Positions 8,544-17,453 of a stretch of 64,000 bases of DNA are shown one piece after another; position 1 is the stretch's first letter; each line of letters opens with the position of its first letter. Below the pieces are notes generated by a model. That model was not told where the DNA came from and made no database searches. It saw nothing but the letters and a program-made list of their open reading frames with translations. Source of the stretch: Sphingomonadales bacterium UBA6157 (GTDB lineage Bacteria > Pseudomonadota > Alphaproteobacteria > Sphingomonadales > Sphingomonadaceae); NCBI GenBank assembly GCA_002423025.1, contig DIUN01000036.1, forward strand, positions 13,035-77,034, read 5' to 3'. The position numbers and the translations under genes were made by a program.

Positions 8544-9734
8544 ATGAACGAATATGATGCCATAATTCTCGGCGCCGGTGGTGCCGGGCTGATGTGCGCC
8601 GCCACTGCCGGGCAGGCGGGCAAGCGCGTGCTGCTCATCGATCACGCCGATGAGCCGGGCAAGAAGATCCTCATCTCGGGCGGCGGCCGCTGCAACTTCA
8701 CCAATGTCGGGGCCGTGCCCGAGCGCTACATCTCGGCCAATCCGCACTTCGCCAAGTCCGCGATGCGGCGCTACCAGCCGGCGGATTTCATCGCGCTCGT
8801 GGAAAAGCACGGCATCGCCTATCACGAGAAGACGCTCGGCCAGCTGTTTTGCGATGGCTCCGCCAAGGCCATCGTGGCGCTGCTGCTCGATGAGTGCGAG
8901 GCCGGCGGTGTCGAGCTGGCGCTTGGCGCCGCCATTGGCGAGATCGACCATGCTGCCGGCCGCTACACGGTGCGCTTTGGCAACCGCACCGCCTCGGCCC
9001 CGGCGCTGGTAATCGCCACCGGCGGCCCCTCCATCCCCAAGCTCGGCGCGACGGACTTTGCCTATGGCCTGGCCCGGCGTTTCGGCCTGTCCATCATCGA
9101 GCCGCGCCCGGCGCTGGTGCCGCTGACCCTGGCGGGGGACCAGTTGCTGTTCCGCGAGCTTGCCGGCGTTGCGGCGGAGGTGGTGGCGCGCTGCGGCAAG
9201 GCCACCTTCCGCGAGGCAGCGCTGTTCACGCATCGCGGCCTGTCCGGCCCGGCAATCCTGCAGGTCTCTTCCTATTGGCGGCACGGTGAGGCCGTGGGCA
9301 TCGATTTCCTCCCCGATGCGCCGCGCGGCTGGCTGGTGGAGGCCAAGCGCGCCCGCCCGCGTTCCAGCCTGCGCGCCCAGCTGGCCGCGCTGCTTCCCGA
9401 GCGGCTGGCGGACATGCTCGCCGAGCGCTCCGGCGCCTGGGGTGATCTGCACCACGCCTCGGACAATCTGCTCTCCGATGTCGAGCGCCGGCTGCGGGAT
9501 TGGCAGTTCAAGCCCAATGGCAGCGAGGGCTTCGCCAAGGCGGAAGTGACGGTGGGCGGCATCGCCACCGCCGGACTCTCGTCGCAAACCATGGCCGCCA
9601 AGGCCGTGCCGGGCCTGTTCGCCATCGGCGAGGCGGTGGATGTTACGGGTTGGCTCGGCGGTTATAACTTCCAATGGGCCTGGGCGAGCGGCTGGGCGGC
9701 GGGCAAAGCCATCGGCGAAGGGCAGCTGGGCTAA
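8544..9734 (+). CDS. BaiN/HI0933-family NAD(P)/FAD-dependent oxidoreductase
   Basis: A 396-residue flavoprotein of the HI0933/YhiN family. It shows the dinucleotide-binding start AIILGAGGAGLMCAATAG, the family signature KKILISGGGRCNFTN, an internal ATGG (VIATGGPSIPKLGA) and the C-terminal FAD motif GLFAIGEAVDVTGWLGGYNFQWAW. The ATG at 8544 begins the FAD-binding strand. Family members are assigned to flavin-dependent reduction, including bile-acid dehydration chemistry in BaiN, but the role in this group of bacteria is undefined. It lies 41 bases downstream of the MDR gene on the same strand. Confidence 0.88.
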   Translation: MNEYDAIILGAGGAGLMCAATAGQAGKRVLLIDHADEPGKKILISGGGRCNFTNVGAVPERYISANPHFAKSAMRRYQPADFIALVEKHGIAYHEKTLGQLFCDGSAKAIVALLLDECEAGGVELALGAAIGEIDHAAGRYTVRFGNRTASAPALVIATGGPSIPKLGATDFAYGLARRFGLSIIEPRPALVPLTLAGDQLLFRELAGVAAEVVARCGKATFREAALFTHRGLSGPAILQVSSYWRHGEAVGIDFLPDAPRGWLVEAKRARPRSSLRAQLAALLPERLADMLAERSGAWGDLHHASDNLLSDVERRLRDWQFKPNGSEGFAKAEVTVGGIATAGLSSQTMAAKAVPGLFAIGEAVDVTGWLGGYNFQWAWASGWAAGKAIGEGQLG

Positions 9735-9746
9735 AGCGCGGCTGGC

Positions 9747-10904
9747 TTAAAGCGCCGTCGCGTCCGTCGGCAAGCCAAGCCCCACACGCCCGGCCAGTTC
9801 ATAGGTCGGCGGCGCGATCATCATGTGCTGGGTCGCCACATGCGCATCCCGGAAGCGGCGCTGCAGCGGATGCTTGCTGTAGACAGCGGTGCCGCCCGCC
9901 ATGTCATAGGCCATCCGCACCACGTCTGCCGCAGTGCGGGTCAGGTGCGTGGCGGCCAGCCGCAGCCGGGCGCGGGTCGGTGTGTCGAGCCCGGCACCAG
10001 CCTGCGCGCGCACCCAGGCCGCTTCGATGCTGGCGGCGGCCAGCGCCCGTGCTGCCTCCAGCGCCGCCTCGGCCTTGGCATATTCGGCCTGCACGGTGCC
10101 ACGCTCGGCCAGCGTGCGGGAGGAGCCCGCGCCCTTCTTGGTGGTGGCCAGCGTCTTGAAATCCGCCAGCGCGCCCAGCGCATTGCCGCTGGCGACGGCC
10201 GCAATGCCCAGTGCCAGCAGCCCGAAGGGTGGGAAGGCATAAAGCGGCCCCGTGGCGCGCGGCGCATCGGTAAGGAATGAAACCGAGCGCCCTTGCGGCA
10301 CAACGGCGCCGTTCACCGCCATGTCCCCCGAGCCGGTGCCGCGCAGGCCGCTCGAATCCCAGGTGTCGATCAACGTCACATCGGCGCGGCGGAAGAACAT
10401 CATGCGATGGTCCGGGCCGCCGCCGGGCAGTGTGCGCATCACGCCATCGTCAAAGATCAGGCTGCCGCCGATCAGCCAGTGGCAGTTTGCCGAGCCCGAG
10501 GCCCAGGCCCATTGGCCCGAAACCACATAGTCCCCGCCCTGGGCCTGCGCCTTGCCCATCGGCGCGAAGACGCCGCCGGAGATGGTCAGCGGATCACCAA
10601 AAATCTCCTGCGCATGAGCCTCCGGCAGCCAGGCCGCGCCCAGCGCCGTGGTGCTGGCGATCATCGCACACCATGCCGTGGCGGCATCGGCCTGCCCCAG
10701 GATTTCCAGCGCGCCATAAAAGCCCGCCGGCGTTGTCTCGCCGCCGCCGAACTGGCGCGGCACGGTCATGCGGAACAGCCCGGCCTCGGCCAGTGCCGCG
10801 GCAAGGTCCGCCGGCAACCGCCGCGCAGCTTCCGTCTCCACGGCCCGGGCAGCAACTTGCGGCGCCATGTCCCGCGCCGCATCGAGAATGGCCGGCGTGC
10901 TCAC
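9747..10904 (-). CDS. Acyl-CoA dehydrogenase-fold protein, group D flavin monooxygenase-like
   Basis: A 385-residue protein of the acyl-CoA dehydrogenase superfamily. The middle block (GDYVVSGQWAWASGSANCHW) and the C-terminus (QHMMIAPPTYELAGRVGLG) resemble the two-component flavin monooxygenases and their relatives more than beta-oxidation dehydrogenases. It could oxygenate or dehydrogenate; no flavin reductase partner is nearby. The GTG start overlaps the stop of the upstream dehydrogenase (GTGA), so it is the last gene of a three-gene operon: crotonase, acyl-CoA dehydrogenase, this protein. The pathway is not identifiable from sequence. Confidence 0.8.
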   Translation of the reverse strand: MSTPAILDAARDMAPQVAARAVETEAARRLPADLAAALAEAGLFRMTVPRQFGGGETTPAGFYGALEILGQADAATAWCAMIASTTALGAAWLPEAHAQEIFGDPLTISGGVFAPMGKAQAQGGDYVVSGQWAWASGSANCHWLIGGSLIFDDGVMRTLPGGGPDHRMMFFRRADVTLIDTWDSSGLRGTGSGDMAVNGAVVPQGRSVSFLTDAPRATGPLYAFPPFGLLALGIAAVASGNALGALADFKTLATTKKGAGSSRTLAERGTVQAEYAKAEAALEAARALAAASIEAAWVRAQAGAGLDTPTRARLRLAATHLTRTAADVVRMAYDMAGGTAVYSKHPLQRRFRDAHVATQHMMIAPPTYELAGRVGLGLPTDATAL

Positions 10905-12067
10905 AGCTTCATCAGGCTGGCAAGGTTGTTGCGCTGCATGTCCGAGGAGCCACCAACGATCGGCATCCCCAGCAGGTCCCGGACATGGCGCTCCATGTCG
11001 AACGCATCGGACAGGCCATAGGCGCCGAGCACCTGCTGGCAGGTGAGTGCAATCTCCACGCCGGTATCGGCTACGAACAGCTTGGCCATGCTGGTCTCGA
11101 TCGAGCAGGGCCGTCCCTCATTGGCCAGCCAGGCGGCGTGGTAGAGCATGTGCCGCGCTGCCTGAAGCTTGGTGCGCGCCGTCACCAGCTTGTGCCGTAC
11201 GGACTGGTGCTGGGAGATCGGCTTGCCGAACTGCACGCGCGACTGGGCATAATCCCAGGCCTCATCGAGCGCAGCGCGGGCGATGCCGAGCGCCACGGCG
11301 CTGATCTCCAGCTTCTCCACATCGAGCGCGCGGCCAGCCAGCAGCTTCCAGCCCTTGTTCCAGTTTCCCGGCCCGCCGACGATGTTGGCCGCCGGCACCC
11401 GCACTTCATCGAAATATACGTCCTGGCTCGCCGTGTAGCGCAGGTTGGCGTGGTGGATGTCCTGCATCGCGATGCCGGGCGTGTCGGTGGGGATGAGGAT
11501 GAAGCTGAGGTTCCTGTAGCGATCCTCCGCCGGGCCGCTGCGGACGAGGCAATAGATCACATCCGCCCAGTCCGCTCCCGAGCACCAGCGCTTGGCACCT
11601 GTGATGATGACGTCATCCCCCTCCAGCCGGGCGCGGGTGGAGACGCTGGCCAGATCGCCGCCAACATCCGGCTCGGAGAGGCCATAGGCGAAGAACAGCT
11701 CGCCGCGCGCCAGCTTGGGCAGATAATGGGCCTTTTGCTCGGGCGAGCCGTTCTCGGACAGGTTGAGCCCGCCGTAAAAGGCGGTGTGAATGAACGGCCC
11801 CGGCAGGCATGGCCCGGAGCGCGCCAGCTCCTCGATCACGGCGATGGCGGCGACGATATCCTGCCCGGCGCCGCCATATTCCTCCGGCACAGTCAGTGCT
11901 GTCAGCCCCAGCTTGTTCAGCTCGGCGTAGACGTCACGCGGCCAGGCGTGCGCCTTGTCCCAGGCGATGCGCGCCTCGCGCGGGGCGTGCGCCGCCACGA
12001 AGCGCTCGATGGTGGCGCGGAGTTCGCGCACATGCTCCGGCTCGTCGGAGAAGCTCTGGAAGCTCAT
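10901..12067 (-). CDS. Acyl-CoA dehydrogenase with IVD/LCAD-type catalytic glutamate
   Basis: A 388-residue FAD acyl-CoA dehydrogenase that should introduce a 2,3-double bond into an acyl-CoA. Signatures present: FFAYGLSEPDVGGDLAS, KRWCSGADWAD, and RVQFGKPISQHQSVRH. The usual C-terminal catalytic Glu is replaced: the motif reads PIVGGSSDMQR where medium-chain enzymes have xYEGTxxxQR. A glutamate is present in the segment ALDVEKLEIS, aligning with the catalytic Glu of isovaleryl-CoA and long-chain enzymes (family knowledge; by-eye alignment). ATG overlaps the crotonase stop (ATGA). Possibly acts with the neighbouring dehydrogenase-like subunit. Confidence 0.87.
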   Translation of the reverse strand: MSFQSFSDEPEHVRELRATIERFVAAHAPREARIAWDKAHAWPRDVYAELNKLGLTALTVPEEYGGAGQDIVAAIAVIEELARSGPCLPGPFIHTAFYGGLNLSENGSPEQKAHYLPKLARGELFFAYGLSEPDVGGDLASVSTRARLEGDDVIITGAKRWCSGADWADVIYCLVRSGPAEDRYRNLSFILIPTDTPGIAMQDIHHANLRYTASQDVYFDEVRVPAANIVGGPGNWNKGWKLLAGRALDVEKLEISAVALGIARAALDEAWDYAQSRVQFGKPISQHQSVRHKLVTARTKLQAARHMLYHAAWLANEGRPCSIETSMAKLFVADTGVEIALTCQQVLGAYGLSDAFDMERHVRDLLGMPIVGGSSDMQRNNLASLMKL

Positions 12068-12858
12068 TCGCCGGTCAATTTCGCCGGGCGCCGTTCGCGG
12101 GAGGCCGCTACGGCTTCTGCCCGGTCGGCCGCCATGTTGGACATCATTTCATAGGCAACGGACGTGTCCATCATTTGCGCCATCAGCGCTTTCAGCGGCG
12201 TGTTGGTCACCGTCTTGGTCCAGCGCACGGCCCAGCGCGGCGAGGCCTGCAGCTTGGCTGCCATCGCCGCCACCTTGGCATCGAGCTCGGCAGTGGGCAC
12301 GGCGTAGTTGATCAGGCCCATCTCGGCGGCGCGCGGCGCCTTGATCATGTCCCCGGTCATCAGGAACTCCTTGGCCCGGGCATAGCCGATCAGCTGTGGC
12401 CAGATCACCGCTCCGCCATCCCCAGCTACCAGCCCGACCTTGACATGCGGGTCTCCGATCACGGCGTTCTCATCGGCGATGATGATGTCGCACAGCAGCG
12501 CGATGGTGGCGCCGAGGCCGGCCGCCGCGCCGTTCAGCCGGCAGATGACCGGCTTTTCGATATCGAGCAGCGAGGTGACGATGCGCTTGGCATCCCAGCC
12601 GATATCCCGGAACTTGGCCGGCTCGGCGATCTGCTCGGCAAACCAGTCAAAATCCCCGCCGGCGCAAAAGGCCCGGCCGGCGCCGGTCAGCACGATTATG
12701 TCACTCTCCCTGTCGTGCTGGAGATCGGTGAACACCCGCGCCAGTTCGTCATGCATCAGGGCATCGACACCATTGACCGGATTGTTGCCGGTGATGGTGG
12801 CAGTGAGCACCCGGCCCTCGCGGGAAAAGGTGAAGCGACTATATCCATCAAGCGCCAT
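12064..12858 (-). CDS. Crotonase-family protein lacking both hydratase glutamates
   Basis: First gene of the operon with the two dehydrogenase-like proteins. The 264-residue product has the crotonase fold with the oxyanion-hole segments FCAGGDFDWF and AAAGLGATIALLCDI. In enoyl-CoA hydratase the two catalytic Glu sit in GGGCELA and FGQPE; here these are Thr118 (GLGATIAL) and His138 (GDPHVKVGL), so ordinary hydration is unlikely. Asp147 in VAGDGG could be the acid/base, as in isomerase or other crotonase subgroups (inference). The ATG follows AAGGGAGG, a strong ribosome site; 75 bases separate it from the next gene upstream. Confidence 0.85.
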   Translation of the reverse strand: MALDGYSRFTFSREGRVLTATITGNNPVNGVDALMHDELARVFTDLQHDRESDIIVLTGAGRAFCAGGDFDWFAEQIAEPAKFRDIGWDAKRIVTSLLDIEKPVICRLNGAAAGLGATIALLCDIIIADENAVIGDPHVKVGLVAGDGGAVIWPQLIGYARAKEFLMTGDMIKAPRAAEMGLINYAVPTAELDAKVAAMAAKLQASPRWAVRWTKTVTNTPLKALMAQMMDTSVAYEMMSNMAADRAEAVAASRERRPAKLTGE

Positions 12859-12934
12859 CGGAGCCTCCCTTGCACATCCATACTGGGGGAGGCGGCGGCC
12901 TTGGTCAAACTGGTGAAAGTGCGCAACGCTGCGG

Positions 12935-14428
12935 CTATTGGCCCCGGCGGATGATCTCCAGGAAGATCGGGTTGCCATAGAACCACAGGTCACCCCACGG
13001 GTCTTCTCCCTTGGGGTCCGGCTGCGGCTCAAGTTCGGCTGTGCTGGTGCCGCGCACGCGCAGGTAGAGCGGTGCCCGCACGTTGGAGAGCGTGTGGGTG
13101 ATGGTGATTGTCTCGCCGTCGCGCGTCCAGTCGGCAGCGGTGAAGCGGCGGGCGATGCGGGTTGTCGGGTTGCTGTCAGTTGCGCGGTCGGCGGCGGGGC
13201 CGGTGATGTCCCCGAGGATGAGGTCGACACGCTGCACCTCCGGGGTGCGCCCGGCGGCATTGGCGGCTGCCGGGTCGCGCAGGCGGATGGTCACTGTCAC
13301 ATTGCGGCCTGCGGGCACGGCGAGCGTGCCGCCGATGCCGGCGCGGGCCTTGCGGCCGGGCACCTTGGCCGTCACGTCCAGCGCCGAGACGAGATCACCG
13401 GTGGTGACGAAAATCCGGCCGTGGCGGATGCCATCCAGAATATCGGCCTGGTCGGCGCGGGCATGGACATAGGTCTTGGAATATTCGCCGGGCCAGAAAT
13501 CATTGCCGCCGTCGCGCCAGTTGGAATGCGAATCAGACGTGGCGGTGACCCACCAGCGCCGGCCTTCACCGAGCATCGAATCCCAGAAGCCGCCGAGCCG
13601 GGCGCTCATCTGGTCGAATCCGCCGAGCGTTGGGGCATTGCGATAGCCGCCGCGCGCGCCCTCCGGGTCGTTGCTGCCATCGGGCTTGAGGGCGCCGGCC
13701 TGGTGGCCGGGAGCCCCTTCCATGCCCACCGCCACTTGCGGCGCGGTGTCGTTCCAGTTGCGGAACTCCTGCGGCGTGTATTGGCCATAGACGCCCATGG
13801 CGCTGGCGGAGCGGGAGGGGTGGTTGGCGATGACGACCGGTGGCGAGGCCTGGGTCTTCATCACTCCGAGCGCCTCGATCATTTTCGGCTCGGTGTCGCG
13901 CGCCTTGTCGCTGGGCCAGGCCTCGCGCTTGGAAAGGCCGCTCTCGATGGTCCGCAGCTGCTCGCGCTCGGCGGAGGTGCGCGGCACGATCAGGCTGCTG
14001 TGGTCCCCGGCCGGCGTATCGAATTCCATGCCGAAGAACTGCAGGACCTCCGGCACCGCGGCGCGGGATTGCTGTAGCGCTGGCCAAGCCTGGTCATGGT
14101 TGAGCTTGGAGTGCAGCGGGCCACCATGGTCTGTCGCCACCATCCAGCGCAGGCCGAAGCTGCGCGCCATCTCGGCGTTCCGGGTGATGGAATAGCGCCC
14201 GTCCTTGCCGAGCAGCGGCAGCGGCGGCAGGCCAGGGTTGGCCGGATCGGGCTCGTAATCAGCGCTGAATTCGCTGTGGATGTGGTGGTCCCCAGCCAGC
14301 CAGCTGCGGCCTGCGGCGCTGGCGCCAGCCCGGGCGCCGGCTGCTCCGGCCTTGAGAGCGCCATGGCCACCATGGGCGTGGGCAGCCAGAGGCAGGGCGA
14401 GCAGCAGCGCGGCGAGGTGCAGTTTCAA
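12935..14428 (-). CDS. Secreted PHP-domain hydrolase (CehA/DUF3604-like)
   Basis: A ~497-residue exported metallohydrolase. After a signal peptide (KLHLAALLLALPLAAHAHG) comes the PHP-type metal motif GDHHIHSEFSAD, then RWMVATDHGGP and VVIANHPSRSASAMG with further His/Asp ligands, and WVTATSDSHSNW. The C-terminal ~150 residues look like a beta-rich domain. I prefer a TTG start at 14428: it is preceded by GGGAG with a 7-base spacer and places the signal peptide at the very N-terminus; an in-frame GTG at 14452 is the alternative. Related proteins hydrolyse phosphoesters or amide/carbamate bonds; the substrate here is unknown. It lies directly downstream of a TonB receptor, suggesting it processes an imported or polymeric substrate. 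Confidence 0.75.
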   Translation of the reverse strand: MKLHLAALLLALPLAAHAHGGHGALKAGAAGARAGASAAGRSWLAGDHHIHSEFSADYEPDPANPGLPPLPLLGKDGRYSITRNAEMARSFGLRWMVATDHGGPLHSKLNHDQAWPALQQSRAAVPEVLQFFGMEFDTPAGDHSSLIVPRTSAEREQLRTIESGLSKREAWPSDKARDTEPKMIEALGVMKTQASPPVVIANHPSRSASAMGVYGQYTPQEFRNWNDTAPQVAVGMEGAPGHQAGALKPDGSNDPEGARGGYRNAPTLGGFDQMSARLGGFWDSMLGEGRRWWVTATSDSHSNWRDGGNDFWPGEYSKTYVHARADQADILDGIRHGRIFVTTGDLVSALDVTAKVPGRKARAGIGGTLAVPAGRNVTVTIRLRDPAAANAAGRTPEVQRVDLILGDITGPAADRATDSNPTTRIARRFTAADWTRDGETITITHTLSNVRAPLYLRVRGTSTAELEPQPDPKGEDPWGDLWFYGNPIFLEIIRRGQ

Positions 14429-14446
14429 CGTTGGTCTCCCAGGCGG

Positions 14447-14480
14447 GCCCACCCGACGCGCCGTAGCGCATCGGGTGGGC
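14447..14480 (-). terminator. Hairpin between the TonB receptor and the PHP hydrolase
   Basis: A 10-bp perfect inverted repeat, GCCCACCCGA at 14447-14456 and TCGGGTGGGC at 14471-14480, with a 14-base GC-rich loop. It starts 11 bases after the receptor stop codon on the minus strand. There is no T-run, so it may act as an attenuator or mRNA-stabilising stem rather than a full terminator. Confidence 0.5.
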
Positions 14481-14490
14481 TGCGCTGCGA

Positions 14491-17244
14491 TCAGAAGTTC
14501 AGGCGAATGCCGCCGGTGAAGCGACGCCCGAAGCGCTCATTCTCGATGGTGTAGAGCGATTCCCGCACGAAGCGACGACCGGCCTGGTTGAGCAGGTTGG
14601 AGGCGTCGAAATAGACCTCGAAATTGGGCGTCACGGCGTAGCGGGCCGAGAAGTCCATCTCGTTGTCGGTGGCCCAGAACACGTTGCCGCCATCGGCCGG
14701 CGCGCCAAGGCTGTCGAGCCAGTTGGTGCGGACCTGATACTGCAGGCGCAGCGAGAGGCCGTATTTTTCATAATAGCCGCCGATGTTGAACACCGTGTCC
14801 GAGGTGCCCGGCAACAGCACCTTGGCGCCGGTCGGGGTGGTTGCCTCACTGCGGTTGAGCGTGATGTTGGTCGTCACGCCAAAGCCGCCGAGCCAGGCCG
14901 GGAGGCCAAGGCTCTCGGTGAACGGCTCGAGCTGCTGCTGGAACGCCGCTTCAACGCCGTAGATATAGCCGCTGCCACCATTGATCAGCGTGTTGAGTGT
15001 GTACTGCGAGCGATCGACACCGCCCGAGTCCAGCACATCGCTGTTGAAGGTGCGGGAATCATCGAACAGCACGTCCTGGATGCGCTTGTAGAAAGCGCCA
15101 ACCATCACATAGCCCTGCGGCTGCACATACCATTCGAAATAGGCATCGACACCATAGGCACGCTCGGCCTTGGCATCGGGGTTGCCGCCCGAGATGGTCT
15201 GGTTCGGGTCGTTGACGGAGAAGTTCGGGCGCAGCTGGTCATAATCGGCCCGCGACGCGCCGGAGGTGAAGCCGATGCGCAGCTTCTTGGTATCATCGAC
15301 ATTGTAGTTGATGTGCAGGCTGGGGAAGGCCAGCGTGCTGCTGCTCTCGGTGTTGACCAGCGCAGTGGTGCCGGCGAGCGTCACAAAGGCCTGGCCGCTG
15401 TTCTTCACATGCTCAAGCCGCACGCCGCCGAGGATGTTGCCCCAATCGAAGCGCGCCGTCGCCATCGCATAGCCGGCGAACACCTGCTCGCGGACCTTGT
15501 AGAAATTGCCCGTCTGCGGGGCGAAGGTGCCGACGCCGCGCGCCGCATCCGAGTAGCCGCGCATCGCGTCGACATCGAAGTAATTGAAGTTATAGCCCAG
15601 CGGAATCTTGCCCTTGAAGGCATCGTCGATCGACCAATCGGAATTGAACGTCGTCGGGATGCCGGCGGCGGCAAACTGGGTGCCGTTGTTCAGCACCAGC
15701 CGGCTCTCGTTCGCTTCCTTGGTGCGCTGGTCGAACTGGCCGCCGATGGCGAAGGTCGTGTCCCCGCCCAGCAGGTCGGTATCCTTGCTGATCTGGAACT
15801 TGCCCGTGTAGGCGTCCGTCACGTCGACGGCGTCTATCACGGTCAGCGACACCAGCGGGCGGCTGAAATCGTCGATGTTCGTCACCGCAGCGCCGGCCTG
15901 GTAGCTGGTCGGGTTGCTGTTGGTGATCGTGCGGAACAGCTGCACCTTGGCGAGCTGCGGGTCGGTGAAATCATAGGCGACCGTCGGGCGCAGGTTGCGC
16001 GTCGAGGGGCTTTCGAAGCGGGCTTCACCAACCGTGTTGCCGACATCCTTGGAGCGGCTGTAGTTCAGCCGCCAGCCCAGCTTCCAGCCTTCGCCAAAGC
16101 TGTGGTCGCCACCCAGCGTGTTGATGAGCAGCGATTGGCGGGCCTCGCGCAGCGTGGCGCGCTGGTTGATGTCCACGCCATAGACCGTGCCCTTGAGCGG
16201 CGTGTTGCCGATGCAGACATCGGCATAGCCGGTGTTCAGCGGGTTGGTGTTGGTGGCGATGGTGCAAGGCGCCGAGCCGCGGTTGTTGTCGCCCTGGCGA
16301 TCATCCAGATCGAAGATGTAGTTGTCGCGGGCTTCATCATCGGTGAAGGCGCTGTAGATCGCCGAATAGAAGAAGCGGTTGCCGGCGCTCGGCTCCCAGT
16401 CGAGCCGGCCCGAGTAGCTGTAGTTCTTGCGCGTCAGCCGGTAGAGCTTGTTCTCGGTCTCGCGGCCCCAGATGCGGTCGGCAGCGCCGGGCTGCTGGTC
16501 CTGCGATACGGTTTCCCAATCGATCTCGAAATTGTCGGTGATCATGTTGCGCTGATAGTAGGAGCCCGAGAGCAGGATGCCGATCTCGCCGGCGCCGGTG
16601 CTCCAGCGGTTGGCAACCACCAGCGAGCCTTCAAACTCCTCACGCGAGCCATATTCGACATGGCCGCCGCCGGCCTTGGCGGCAACATGGAAGCCCTTGT
16701 AATCCAGCGCCGAGCGGGTGCGGATGTCGATCTGGCCGGCCACCGTCTCGCCGTTGAGATCCGGCGTCACCGCCTTGCGCACGATGATCTGCGAGGCGAT
16801 CGCCGAGGGGATGCTGTCATAACGCGAATCGCGGCCCTCGGGGCTGATGACGTTGACGCCATCGAAGGACAGTGTCGTCCAGTTGATCGGCGCGCCGCGC
16901 AGGCTGATGTAGCGCGCCTGGCCCTGGTCGCGCTGCACGGCAACACCCGGCAGGCGGCCGGCGGCCTGGGCGATGTTCTGGTCAGGCAGGCGACCGACAG
17001 CATCGGACGCGGCGACCGAAATCAGCGAATCGGACTTCTTCTGGATTTCCAGCGCAGCGGCTTCCGATTCGGCAATCGGGCGCGAAACCGTCACGACGAT
17101 CTCGTCGGCGCTGGCTTCGTCGGCAGCCTCATCGGCGGCGCGGGCGGCGGTGGCGCTGGTCAGCGCGGCAAGGCAGATGCTGCCAAGCAGGAAAATGCGG
17201 CGAGCGGACGCCACCGCGTCACGGTCGAGAATGGTTTTGGTCAT
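14491..17244 (-). CDS. TonB-dependent outer-membrane receptor
   Basis: A 917-residue TonB-dependent transporter. It has a signal peptide ending near AARA-ADE, a TonB box (DEIVVTVSR, about residues 47-55), a plug domain (DAVGRLPDQNIAQAAGRLPG and the RYISLRGAPINWTTLSFDG block) and a beta-barrel ending in the aromatic C-terminal strand TGGIRLNF. There is no N-terminal STN signalling domain. The plug type with 'GRLPDQNIAQA' is common among sphingomonad and caulobacter receptors. The downstream PHP hydrolase suggests import of a phosphorylated or esterified compound, and a Pho-box-like sequence lies upstream; both are inference. Confidence 0.92.
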   Translation of the reverse strand: MTKTILDRDAVASARRIFLLGSICLAALTSATAARAADEAADEASADEIVVTVSRPIAESEAAALEIQKKSDSLISVAASDAVGRLPDQNIAQAAGRLPGVAVQRDQGQARYISLRGAPINWTTLSFDGVNVISPEGRDSRYDSIPSAIASQIIVRKAVTPDLNGETVAGQIDIRTRSALDYKGFHVAAKAGGGHVEYGSREEFEGSLVVANRWSTGAGEIGILLSGSYYQRNMITDNFEIDWETVSQDQQPGAADRIWGRETENKLYRLTRKNYSYSGRLDWEPSAGNRFFYSAIYSAFTDDEARDNYIFDLDDRQGDNNRGSAPCTIATNTNPLNTGYADVCIGNTPLKGTVYGVDINQRATLREARQSLLINTLGGDHSFGEGWKLGWRLNYSRSKDVGNTVGEARFESPSTRNLRPTVAYDFTDPQLAKVQLFRTITNSNPTSYQAGAAVTNIDDFSRPLVSLTVIDAVDVTDAYTGKFQISKDTDLLGGDTTFAIGGQFDQRTKEANESRLVLNNGTQFAAAGIPTTFNSDWSIDDAFKGKIPLGYNFNYFDVDAMRGYSDAARGVGTFAPQTGNFYKVREQVFAGYAMATARFDWGNILGGVRLEHVKNSGQAFVTLAGTTALVNTESSSTLAFPSLHINYNVDDTKKLRIGFTSGASRADYDQLRPNFSVNDPNQTISGGNPDAKAERAYGVDAYFEWYVQPQGYVMVGAFYKRIQDVLFDDSRTFNSDVLDSGGVDRSQYTLNTLINGGSGYIYGVEAAFQQQLEPFTESLGLPAWLGGFGVTTNITLNRSEATTPTGAKVLLPGTSDTVFNIGGYYEKYGLSLRLQYQVRTNWLDSLGAPADGGNVFWATDNEMDFSARYAVTPNFEVYFDASNLLNQAGRRFVRESLYTIENERFGRRFTGGIRLNF

Positions 17245-17330
17245 TGTGAGGGCCCCTTGCTAGCGCCCGGATCGACGGAACGCTTGCGAGGCCCCCTAAA
17301 CAGCCATGATGACGTAACCCTTTCAATTGC

Positions 17331-17348
17331 ATGACTCGTCAGTGACAG
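17331..17348 (-). promoter_or_regulatory. Candidate Pho box upstream of the TonB receptor
   Basis: On the minus strand CTGTCAC-TGAC-GAGTCAT forms two 7-mers with a 4-base gap, matching the PhoB direct repeat (CTGTCAT) at 6/7 and 5/7 positions. It is 87 bases upstream of the receptor ATG. Similarity is suggestive only. Confidence 0.35.
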
Positions 17349-17453
17349 CTTTGTGCTGTTTCCATGACGTTGCTGCACTGCCACATGGGCGTTGGCGGAT
17401 GCCGGGGCCGGCACCCCTCCCGAAGCCGACTCTTGCCCGACGCTTGCCCGGTG

